Assembly: GCF_024346715.1 (NCBI RefSeq)
Contig: NZ_AP024852.1
Span: 3,410,001 to 3,474,000 of the forward strand
Reading direction: 5' to 3'
Origin: Photobacterium swingsii
GTDB taxonomy: Bacteria; Pseudomonadota; Gammaproteobacteria; Enterobacterales; Vibrionaceae
DNA length: 64,000 nt
Shown: positions 26,291 to 32,648 of the stretch, in pieces
Position numbering within the stretch: the stretch's first letter is position 1
How the letters are laid out: each line of letters opens with the position of its first letter
Notes under the pieces: generated by a model
The model's database searches: none
What the model was told of the DNA's origin: nothing
The model's input: the letters and a program-made list of their open reading frames with translations, nothing else
Program-made: the position numbers and the translations under genes

Positions 26291-28172
26291 GGCCTCTGTC
26301 TAACTCCAAGTGAAGAAAGAATTTTGAGACTATTCGCTCTTGTTTCGTTAGTGGTTTGCCTTGCGTACAGTTATTGACACAAGTCCAAGGACGGGGATGC
26401 CCATCCCCTAAAAGAGCAAGAGCACCCGCATCTGACTGCGGTGCATCCAGCTTGACCATCTTCCACTCATGCTCATGAGTAAAAACGGTGATACCAACAC
26501 CAGTAACACCAGTGACTTTCTCTGTCGGTTCACCGTAGCGGTTTTCGGTTGGTTCTTTGTATAACGTGATAGGACGCTCACGCTGACTTACTCTGTGCCC
26601 GCCCATATAATCGAAATACGCAGAGAAAAAACCAAAGTCAGCCGCTCTTCGGGCTCTCTCAAACAGGGAGTATTCCTGTTCGCCTTCAATTCGACGTAGC
26701 TCTCGCCACACGGTGACGCTTGGTGTTTTCTGGAATTGGAATTGACGAAAGTTGAAACAGCGCGCCCACGCTGTCACGTTGTTAACAACTTCAAGTAATT
26801 TGGTCTTTTTAGAGTCCAAATCTGACAGGCCATCTAGGCCGTAGCCATCAATATTCTTTGAGATATATTTCGCGATATAGGCCACGGCATCACCTTGGCT
26901 ACGGTCAATAACATCAACTTTGACACGAGCTTGCATTGCCTTAGCTTTTGGCTTGCCATCATCAAAAAACAGTTCGTCACGGTCACGTTGGAACTGGTAA
27001 AACTGAATCAGGGCAGTGAACTGTGACACTTGCTCAAACGGCATAAAAAAGACAGCGTGCCAGTGCGGAGTACCATCAATATGAGGCTCAACAACACGCA
27101 TCCCGTAATAGGTGAGGCGCTCTCGGGTCTTCGTTGTTCTATCGGAAGCACCACGAAATCGCTGCCAAGACAGAGACAGCCAATCATGCGCCGCTTGTGT
27201 GCCCTGACCGTTCCAGTTGGGGTTTTCAACCCAATACTTGCCGCGCTTTTTCAAACGATGGTATTTACCTGCTGCTGTCATAGTCACAAAGACTGCAACA
27301 TGATCTTGCTCGTCTGCATATTCCTGACACCCAGCGATACGGGTCATTAACTCGTTACGGCGGTTTTCTGGGTTTGCTACTGACGCATCATGAATATCAG
27401 TCATGCTAAATTGCTCACCGTCTTCATTTTCAATCGCCATCATTTCAAGCCATTCACGCTGTTTTTCTTGGCGTCCCTTCAACCACTGACAAGCAGAATA
27501 TGAGGCATAAGGACTTGTGTTATCCGAGACCATCCCCGCCGCTCGACGGGCATTTTCAAATGCAGCAACCACTTGCTTTTGAATACTCCGTTTCCATACT
27601 GAATCATCAATAGCTCTGACAATAATGCTGAAATAAACCTCTTCGTCGCACCCTTCGCTCGGCTCAAACTGAGGCATCCACAGGGCTAGCCCCGTGAACT
27701 CATTAATTTCACGCAACGTATCAAGCGGGCTTAACCCCTTTTTAACTGCGAGATCCAAGTGCATACGTGCGCGCCCTGCTAACTCATCAGCAAGACGCGC
27801 ACATTTATACTCGGTATTCACACACCAAAACGGTTCAGGTAAAACCGCCAAGGCCGCATGTGCAGCCTTAGCGCGAGACTCAATAAACGAAATTGCACGT
27901 TTAAAACCGTATTTACGAAAGCGGGCAGCAGAAGCTTTATCAAGATAGGTTTTAATATCCGCAGGTAATTTGAATTGCGCCCTAACTTGGTTAGCAAAAT
28001 CAAACACCTGCTCTCGTGGCGTTAGTAACCCATAATCAGCTCGTTGCTCAGTGACCACGCATAACTCTGGATTTGTACGTTGGTTTTTAACCACGTATTG
28101 CGCTAGCTCAACACGGAGAGATGGCGGCAAAGCTTTGAGAGAGTTTTTTGTGTTTTGGTTATATGTTTTCAC
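26268..28172 (-). CDS. Rolling-circle replication initiator (HUH superfamily, two-tyrosine, gpA type)
   Basis: 634 residues. The metal-binding HUH motif is PHWHAV (H370, H372) and the nicking motif is Y432-x3-Y436-x2-K439 in AYIAKYISKN. Two tyrosines place it in superfamily I with phage P2 and phiX174 gpA and PM2 P12. It nicks the origin and starts rolling-circle replication of the circular phage genome. GTG start fused to the upstream stop (TAGTG). The origin itself is often inside or near rep, but I could not identify it by eye. Confidence 0.92.
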   Translation of the reverse strand: MKTYNQNTKNSLKALPPSLRVELAQYVVKNQRTNPELCVVTEQRADYGLLTPREQVFDFANQVRAQFKLPADIKTYLDKASAARFRKYGFKRAISFIESRAKAAHAALAVLPEPFWCVNTEYKCARLADELAGRARMHLDLAVKKGLSPLDTLREINEFTGLALWMPQFEPSEGCDEEVYFSIIVRAIDDSVWKRSIQKQVVAAFENARRAAGMVSDNTSPYASYSACQWLKGRQEKQREWLEMMAIENEDGEQFSMTDIHDASVANPENRRNELMTRIAGCQEYADEQDHVAVFVTMTAAGKYHRLKKRGKYWVENPNWNGQGTQAAHDWLSLSWQRFRGASDRTTKTRERLTYYGMRVVEPHIDGTPHWHAVFFMPFEQVSQFTALIQFYQFQRDRDELFFDDGKPKAKAMQARVKVDVIDRSQGDAVAYIAKYISKNIDGYGLDGLSDLDSKKTKLLEVVNNVTAWARCFNFRQFQFQKTPSVTVWRELRRIEGEQEYSLFERARRAADFGFFSAYFDYMGGHRVSQRERPITLYKEPTENRYGEPTEKVTGVTGVGITVFTHEHEWKMVKLDAPQSDAGALALLGDGHPRPWTCVNNCTQGKPLTKQERIVSKFFLHLELDRGHVELFST

Positions 28173-28351
28173 TACTGGACAACCCTTGCTTGCAGTTGAT
28201 TTGCTCTAATTCGAATACGGTCTAATGTGTGGATTTTCTTGCGGTCTCTCTTAGCTTTGATTCGCTTCATTTCGCCGCGAATCTTGCTGATATTCTTCAA
28301 ACCGATTAAGCACTGCTTTTCATTTGGGAATTCATAGTCTTTGGCTGGCAT
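28172..28351 (-). CDS. Tiny basic protein upstream of rep (59 aa)
   Basis: ATG at 28351, stop TAG sharing one base with the rep GTG. Rich in Lys and Arg (KIRGEMKRIKAKRDRKK and TLDRIRIRANQ), helical, no membrane span. It probably binds nucleic acid or modulates rep translation. Two bases separate it from the preceding gene. Function is inference. Confidence 0.65.
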   Translation of the reverse strand: MPAKDYEFPNEKQCLIGLKNISKIRGEMKRIKAKRDRKKIHTLDRIRIRANQLQARVVQ

Positions 28352-28353
28352 GG

Positions 28354-28596
28354 CTACACCCTCGCGTGCTTAGGAACCAACTCACCAGTACACTTGAAAT
28401 GAGCAAGCCTATCCTGCAGACGCTGTTGAAAGCATGGGTCAGTGGCTTCTCTTGCAGCGCACGCGAGTTCAACAGCAAACACACGACCAAAATCCTCACT
28501 CGCATCTAACGATGCACGTGCAATCGATGAAGGAATACGGTTTAGCCGAACCGCCTTATACATAGTTTTGAAATGTTCTTTAGCTGTCTTTTTCAT
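28354..28596 (-). CDS. Small early phage protein (80 aa)
   Basis: ATG at 28596 with AGGGG about seven bases upstream. Helical, with AKEHFKTMYKAVRLNRIPSS and FAVELACAAREATDPCFQQR. It has no membrane helix. It lies in the early/replication operon between the PrtN-like gene and rep. Function unknown. Confidence 0.65.
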   Translation of the reverse strand: MKKTAKEHFKTMYKAVRLNRIPSSIARASLDASEDFGRVFAVELACAAREATDPCFQQRLQDRLAHFKCTGELVPKHARV

Positions 28597-28606
28597 AATT
28601 AACCCC

Positions 28607-28861
28607 TTACGCATTCACTGATTGCCATTCGGCTTTAGCTTGCTCATATCGCTGGTCGATATAAGCCGCCAAATCTTCGATTTTGATTAGGGAGGGACTG
28701 CGCTCTGAGTCGCGCAATTTGAAGGTAGGAACGGGGAAATCACACGCCTTTGCTTTTTGTTCAGCAGTCTTAGGTGTAATGCCAAAAAATTCCTTACAGA
28801 CCTCTTTCAGCTCAATAGTGGGAGTTCCGTAACGCGCAAGCAGTGCAAATTGTGTATTCAT
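28607..28861 (-). CDS. PrtN-family (pyocin activator) regulator
   Basis: 84 residues. It starts MNTQFALLARYGTPTIELKE and continues with CKEFFGITPKTAEQKAKACDFPVPTFKL and the end DLAAYIDQRYEQ, which is the PrtN-family layout: a small winged/HTH-like DNA-binding protein. In Pseudomonas PrtN activates pyocin genes when the repressor PrtR is cleaved after DNA damage. Here it is divergent from a cleavable CI-type repressor, the same logic. Strong ribosome site GGAGGA. It heads the minus-strand replication/virion transcription unit. Confidence 0.8.
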   Translation of the reverse strand: MNTQFALLARYGTPTIELKEVCKEFFGITPKTAEQKAKACDFPVPTFKLRDSERSPSLIKIEDLAAYIDQRYEQAKAEWQSVNA

Positions 28862-28995
28862 AAATCCTCCATGTAGTACACTTAAGGACATTTAGAGCAA
28901 CTCAAACAACCCTAAATAGTCCTCAAAATCGACACGGGGAATTATTAGGGAAGTTTAAAGGTAAAGCAACCCCAAATATACACGGAGAATGACTC
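28862..28995. promoter_or_regulatory. Divergent control region between repressor and PrtN-like genes
   Basis: Repeated half-sites: AGGACATTTAG (28885-28895) and CTAAATAGTCCT (28912-28923) form an imperfect inverted repeat, and TTAGGG recurs at 28945-28950. These are good candidates for repressor operators controlling both promoters of the lysogeny switch. Confidence 0.6.
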
Positions 28996-29604
28996 ATGGG
29001 AAGTTTTGAGGAACAACTAAGAGAGTTAAAGCAACTTACAAATACAGCTAAGAACGTAGACCTAGCAAGGGTTCTTGGTAAATCCCCAAAGACGATCTCA
29101 AACTGGAAACACCGCGATCATATCCCTGAAGACATTTTCATTAAAGCGCGACAGATATCACAAAATAGCAGTATGGCAACACCTAACGGCTACGTTGAAT
29201 TACCATTTTATGAAGTAGAAGTCAGTGCTGGTCATGGCGTTCTCGTTGAAAGAGAAGATCTGTCATCTGCGATAATTTTCAGTGAAGGCTATCTACGTAA
29301 AGAAATTGGCGTAACCCCAAATAGTGTACTTTTAATGCCTATTAAAGGTGACAGTATGCACCCTACGTTGAAACATGGCGGTGTTATGATGGTACACAAA
29401 GTCGAAGAATTTACTGATGATGGAATCTATGTATTTCGATTTGATAGTCGTTTAATGGTAAAACGCCTTCAATACTCCAAAGCTGGATTAAAAGTCGTTA
29501 GCGATAATGGTACTTACGAACCGTGGGAGCTTAGTAAAAAAGATGTTCAAGCTGAAGATTTTGAAGTAATAGGGAAAGTTGTTTGGACAGGGCAACGGAT
29601 GTGA
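28996..29604 (+). CDS. CI-type phage repressor with S24/LexA-like autocleavage domain
   Basis: 202 residues. N-terminal helix-turn-helix (about 15-50: NVDLARVLGKSPKTISNWKHR) of the CI repressor type. The C-terminal S24 peptidase-like domain has cleavage site A78-G79 in EVSAGHG, nucleophile S120 in KGDSMHPTL and general base K156 in LMVKRLQ, with LexA-like spacing. RecA-stimulated self-cleavage after DNA damage is therefore expected, releasing the divergent PrtN-like activator. It keeps the prophage silent. Ribosome site GGAG; strong bidirectional terminator after the gene. Confidence 0.92.
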   Translation: MGSFEEQLRELKQLTNTAKNVDLARVLGKSPKTISNWKHRDHIPEDIFIKARQISQNSSMATPNGYVELPFYEVEVSAGHGVLVEREDLSSAIIFSEGYLRKEIGVTPNSVLLMPIKGDSMHPTLKHGGVMMVHKVEEFTDDGIYVFRFDSRLMVKRLQYSKAGLKVVSDNGTYEPWELSKKDVQAEDFEVIGKVVWTGQRM

Positions 29605-29629
29605 TAGCTAAATTATACCTTTTTGACAC

Positions 29630-29660
29630 AAAAAAGGACTCAAGTATGAGTCCTTTTTTT
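29630..29660. terminator. Bidirectional terminator after the repressor gene
   Basis: AAAAAAGGACTC, 6-nt loop, GAGTCCTTTTTT: perfect 12-bp stem with T-tracts in both directions. It separates the repressor gene from the convergent accessory genes. Confidence 0.92.
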
Positions 29661-29661
29661 G

Positions 29662-29790
29662 TTATGCGGCTTTTTTTGCATCTTCTGCTAGTCGATTATC
29701 TACAGAAGAAAGTAGAGATTCCATCTTATCCAAGTAAGAGTGTGCTTCTTTCATAAGCCTTCTAATTAAAAGCTCATTACAATTTTTCAT
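29662..29790 (-). CDS. Tiny accessory protein (42 aa)
   Basis: ATG at 29790, AAGGG eight bases upstream. Short amphipathic helical protein (CNELLIRRLMKEAHSYLDKM, C-terminal AEDAKKAA). No membrane span. It ends at the bidirectional terminator and follows the 106-aa gene by 38 bp, so the two may form an operon. Function unknown. Confidence 0.55.
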   Translation of the reverse strand: MKNCNELLIRRLMKEAHSYLDKMESLLSSVDNRLAEDAKKAA

Positions 29791-29828
29791 ATTAATACCC
29801 TTTTTTTGATGCGCAACGATAGATGACG

Positions 29829-30149
29829 TTAAACAAAACTCATTTTTTCAAGATCATGCTCTGCAGCTTTTAGACCATCTTGGTCATGATTAGCAATGCA
29901 TAAAGCCATTTTTTCCATCAGTAGCGCGGCTTGACGAGCATTAAGAGAAATTCGCTCTTCATCCCAACCGCCAGCTTCAGCAATCGCCCCGATGGTGGAA
30001 GCCATAAGGTTCGCATATTCAGCAAACTGTTCGTAAGTTGGTTCGTTATGCTGACTAAGCTCTTGTACAGTAAATAGTTTTGATTGATCTAAGAAATGCT
30101 TAGCAACTTTAAATACACGCTGGTACAGGAAATTTAATTCATCTTCCAT
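29829..30149 (-). CDS. Helical accessory protein near the right end (106 aa)
   Basis: Fully helical, acidic, soluble. It contains FLYQRVFKVAKHFLDQS, then YANLMASTIGAIAEAGGWDE and ARQAALLMEKMALCIANHDQ. It is the outermost element gene before the right att site, a typical position for lysogenic-conversion or immunity genes. It is on the strand opposite to the repressor and has its own weak GGTGAAG ribosome site. I do not recognise the family and give no function. Confidence 0.65.
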   Translation of the reverse strand: MEDELNFLYQRVFKVAKHFLDQSKLFTVQELSQHNEPTYEQFAEYANLMASTIGAIAEAGGWDEERISLNARQAALLMEKMALCIANHDQDGLKAAEHDLEKMSFV

Positions 30150-30369
30150 TTTTTCACTTCACCAAAAAGCCTAAAAATTTGGGCAGTGATTGTACCGTTC
30201 CGAACAAGTATTGTACAAGTTTTATATCTAGAATAGCCTAGAATTTCGCTGAATTGAATTTAATTCATACTAAATCACAAACAATTAACAGGAGCAACTG
30301 TTTTTATACTTAAATGGGGAGGGAGTCAAATCAAATATTTTATCTAAAATACTATAGCCGTCCCCCTAT

Positions 30370-30377
30370 AGTACCCC
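30370..30377. repeat. AGTACCCC motif near right end (candidate arm site)
   Basis: Third copy of the octamer found twice near the left end, 33 bp inside the right 36-bp repeat. It is partly enclosed by the inverted pair ACTATAG (30351-30357) and CTATAGT (30366-30372). The stretch 30150-30403 around it contains no gene I can support. Confidence 0.4.
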
Positions 30378-30403
30378 TTAATCACTGAGAAGCTAGAGAT
30401 AAT

Positions 30404-30520
30404 CTAAAAGTCAGTCCAATCGAGCATAGGCGCGACAGAGAAACGACAAGAAGGAAACTCCTCCTGGCGTGTAAGTTCTGTTTGTAAATCGTCGCAACTC
30501 GCAACAGCACTGTTTGGCAT
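30404..30520 (-). pseudogene. dusA: Displaced native 5' end of dusA (38 codons)
   Basis: From ATG 30520 the frame reads a DusA-like N-terminus that becomes identical to the current protein from [15 protein letters not shown]. It then leaves homology right after the 36-bp repeat and stops at TAG 30404-30406. This is the original start of dusA, cut off by the insertion. Its first 20 or so residues differ from those of the element-supplied N-terminus. It still has its own upstream region and might be transcribed. Precise excision between the repeats would rejoin it to the rest of dusA. Confidence 0.93.
30410..30445. repeat. attR-side copy of 36-bp direct repeat
   Basis: Perfect copy of 17753-17788, in the same orientation, marking the right boundary of the element. 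Confidence 0.95.
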
Positions 30521-30550
30521 TAGATTACCTCGTTAATCACCATTATTACG

Positions 30551-30582
30551 TTTTCACTCTATATAGAGACTAAGAGTGAAAA
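30551..30582. promoter_or_regulatory. Perfect inverted repeat in the former dusA promoter region
   Basis: TTTTCACTCT (30551-30560) and AGAGTGAAAA (30573-30582) are perfect complements with a 12-bp spacer. CTCTATATAGAG (30557-30568) is itself a 12-bp palindrome. The block lies 31-62 bp upstream of the remnant dusA start, so an operator for the native dusA promoter is plausible. Confidence 0.5.
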
Positions 30583-30673
30583 ATGACCACGAATTCTACC
30601 TTATTCATTGGTGTTTCCCAATTGGATTTATTTGCACCTTATCAGGGCCTATCTAATAGCACTCACAGCAAAC

Positions 30674-30767
30674 TCAAAAAATCAAAAAATCAAAAAATCA
30701 AAAAATCAAAAAATCAAAAAATCAAAAAATCAAAAAATCAAAAAATCAAAAAATCAAAAAATCAAAA
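30674..30767. repeat. 8-bp tandem repeat, TCAAAAAA x 11 plus a partial copy
   Basis: Eleven perfect TCAAAAAA units followed by TCAAAA. Because 8 is not a multiple of 3 and the unit has no stop in any frame, it creates an artificial Lys-rich open frame. It is a typical slippage-prone microsatellite. Confidence 0.97.
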
Positions 30768-30853
30768 GCAACATGGCAAGCCAATCAAAATAACTCATAA
30801 CTCACTGTTAAGAAACAAATAAAATAAAGTAAAAACAAAACATCACCTAGTCA

Positions 30854-30901
30854 TGTACAGCAAAATTAGCTTTTGGAACATAATAGCCCAAAAGCTGCAC
30901 A
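30854..30901. repeat. Palindromic repeat element, copy 1
   Basis: TGTACAGC at the left and GCTGCACA at the right are complements with one mismatch. Inside, AGCTTTTGG and CCAAAAGCT form a perfect 9-bp stem. The downstream flank to about 30957 also resembles the flank of copy 2. Confidence 0.65.
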
Positions 30902-31144
30902 GGACTTATAAGCAATAAAAATCAACAAGTTAAGAAAAGCAGCAAGAGGAAGCGCACAACAAGATCAGCTTAAAGCGAAACATTAGCCATTTTACTGTAC
31001 AACGAAACAATAGCTTTCCACACTCAGGTTGCAAAGCTTGATCATCAAACCTTATTTATCAGATCTATTTAGCTAAGATAAAAGAACATGGTGTTATTTT
31101 TAATTCTTATCTAGTCAATTGAAATTAAACAATAAAAAATATCA

Positions 31145-31192
31145 CGTACAGCTTTTACAGCTCTTTAAGCATAATACCCCAAAAGCTGCACA
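31145..31192. repeat. Palindromic repeat element, copy 2
   Basis: GTACAGCTTTT and AAAAGCTGCAC form an 11-bp stem with one mismatch; the loop contains CATAATA, also present in copy 1. The following about 50 bp (CTTATAAATCAACAACTTAA) are similar to those after copy 1. Confidence 0.65.
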
Positions 31193-31532
31193 GCCGACCA
31201 AACACTTATAAATCAACAACTTAAAGAAAACCATTTAAGCGCACTCACTGAGCGTTCATAAAAAAGCGTACTTATTCAATAAAAGCTGTACATCTTCTTA
31301 TCTCTCATAATTGCTCATAGACAGAGCATCTACTCGATGATTTCAGTGAAATCGACTATGAGGGGTAAAGAAAACTCGAAAGGGGGACGCTATATACATG
31401 TAACTCGCGATAATAATTTGTGACCAGAAGCACAAAAAAGCGTCATCTTCCAATCAGGAACTTTTCGTTCAGAGATACCTTTATTGTTAGCTGTGGTAAA
31501 CTAGAGGTCCTACCGCTGTTATTTGAGGTTAT

Positions 31533-31982
31533 ATGGCAAACCAAGCACAACTGTTGCTTCAAGCACAACAACTTTGCGAGCAACGAGGTGTACGCTTAAC
31601 GCCTCAACGTTTAAAAGTTCTCGTTCTTATTGTTGAGCATCGTCGCTCGATCAGTGCCTATGAGTTGCTAGATTTACTCAAAGTAACAGAACCACAAGCG
31701 AAGCCACCGACAGTTTATCGAGCTTTAGACTTTCTGATGGCTCAAGGCTTCATTCATAAAGTAGAGTCGACCAATAGCTATATTGCCTGTTGTTTGCTTG
31801 GCCATGCCGAGCATTGTTCGCAGCTATTGATCTGTGATGAATGTGGTTCAGTAGATGAATGCCATGATGAAGAGCTGGCAAAATTATTACGTATTAAAGC
31901 TGATTCTCATGGGTTTAAAATCGCTCACCATGTGGTAGAAAGCCACGGTATTTGCAAAGACTGTCAGAGCGATCAGCAATAA
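31533..31982 (+). CDS. zur: Zinc uptake regulator Zur (Fur family)
   Basis: 149 residues. Winged-helix DNA-binding domain (about 1-85, RLTPQRLKVLVLIVEHRRS and PPTVYRALDFLMAQGFIHKVES), then a zinc-binding dimerisation domain with CDECGSVDEC and the C-terminal CKDC pair for the structural zinc. It represses zinc-import genes when zinc is sufficient. It was divergent from dusA before the phage insertion. GAGGT precedes the ATG. The gene downstream is cheX, 28 bp away. Confidence 0.93.
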   Translation: MANQAQLLLQAQQLCEQRGVRLTPQRLKVLVLIVEHRRSISAYELLDLLKVTEPQAKPPTVYRALDFLMAQGFIHKVESTNSYIACCLLGHAEHCSQLLICDECGSVDECHDEELAKLLRIKADSHGFKIAHHVVESHGICKDCQSDQQ

Positions 31983-32010
31983 CTTTTAATTAAAGAATAA
32001 TAACGTCATT

Positions 32011-32472
32011 ATGCGCGCAGAATTCGTAAACCCTTTCTTAGCATCATTGCTAAATGTATTAAAAACAATGGCATCTATGGAACTTGCTCCGCAGAAGCCG
32101 CGTTTAAAAAAAGATGAAGTCGCTAGAGGTGATGTCTCTGGCTTGATTGGTATGGTTGGACCAACAACAAAAGGGTCGATGTCGATTACTTTTGATGAAG
32201 GACTAGCACTTGAAATCATGCAGCGAATGCTGGGTGAACGTCCGAACGGTATCAATGAAGAAGTGACTGATATGGTGGGTGAAATTACCAATATGGTAAC
32301 AGGTGGTGCTAAACGCATCTTATCTGATAAGGGCTATGAGTTTGACATGGCAACCCCAGCAGTTGTTTCAGGCCGTGGTCACACCATTACTCACAAATGC
32401 GATGGCGCTATCATCATCATGCCATTTGATTCTGAACACGGTAAAGCATTCATCGAGATCTGCTTCGATTAA
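32011..32472 (+). CDS. cheX: CheX-family chemotaxis phosphatase
   Basis: 153 residues. It has the CheC/CheX/FliY-type motif E-x-x-N in MVGEITNMVTGGAKRIL, preceded by LALEIMQRMLGE, and ends AFIEICFD. CheX dephosphorylates CheY-P. It is a single-domain cytoplasmic protein of normal length. It is probably cotranscribed with zur (28-bp gap), a pairing common in Vibrionaceae. The ribosome site is weak. Confidence 0.88.
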   Translation: MRAEFVNPFLASLLNVLKTMASMELAPQKPRLKKDEVARGDVSGLIGMVGPTTKGSMSITFDEGLALEIMQRMLGERPNGINEEVTDMVGEITNMVTGGAKRILSDKGYEFDMATPAVVSGRGHTITHKCDGAIIIMPFDSEHGKAFIEICFD

Positions 32473-32503
32473 TCTGACACCTACCGCTGCGACGATATTA
32501 TAA

Positions 32504-32529
32504 CACCAGTCAGGTTTTCCCTGACTGGT
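32504..32529. terminator. Stem-loop after cheX
   Basis: CACCAGTCAGG, TTTT loop, CCTGACTGGTG: perfect 11-bp stem without a clear T-tract, between converging genes. Confidence 0.5.
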
Positions 32530-32648
32530 GGTTAATAATGCCTAATATCTACCGATCATCTTATCCCAGCTTATAGTAAACACTTACCCTATACCTTTCG
32601 CCGATATATTGGATTTACACCACTCGATATTAAGCAAAGAACATGTCA

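Larger units (their letters stand above)
17753..30445. mobile_element. Integrated tailless (PM2/corticovirus-like) prophage in dusA
   Basis: The region is bounded by perfect 36-bp repeats whose copies are 12,657 bp apart. It holds an integrase, CI-type repressor, PrtN-family activator, HUH Rep, A32/P9-like packaging ATPase, a PM2-P2-like major capsid protein, a hydrolase-like virion protein and many tiny membrane proteins, but no terminase, portal or tail genes. Structural and replication genes run on the minus strand with start/stop overlaps. The interruption of dusA and the leftover dusA 5' fragment on the other side show the orientation of insertion. The genes look intact, so it may be excisable. 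Assignment to the corticovirus group rests on recalled family features and needs a profile search. Confidence 0.9.
30521..31532. other. Gene-free region between displaced dusA start and zur
   Basis: About 1 kb of AT-rich DNA with no credible gene. It holds the former dusA promoter area with a perfect inverted repeat, an 8-bp tandem repeat array, two copies of a palindromic element with the motif AAAAGCTGYACA (a third isolated motif at 31281-31292), and at its right end the zur promoter. A small RNA cannot be excluded. Confidence 0.7.

Noticed and set aside
17753-30445. Defective tailed prophage or phage satellite
   Set aside because: No terminase, portal, tail or head-protease gene is seen, and it has its own capsid, ATPase and replication genes in compact intact operons.
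30583-30822. Open frame encoding a Lys/Asn/Gln-rich repeat protein
   Set aside because: It is produced by the TCAAAAAA microsatellite, which has no stop in any frame. The rest has no ribosome site or family resemblance, and a second frame over the same stretch is equally open.
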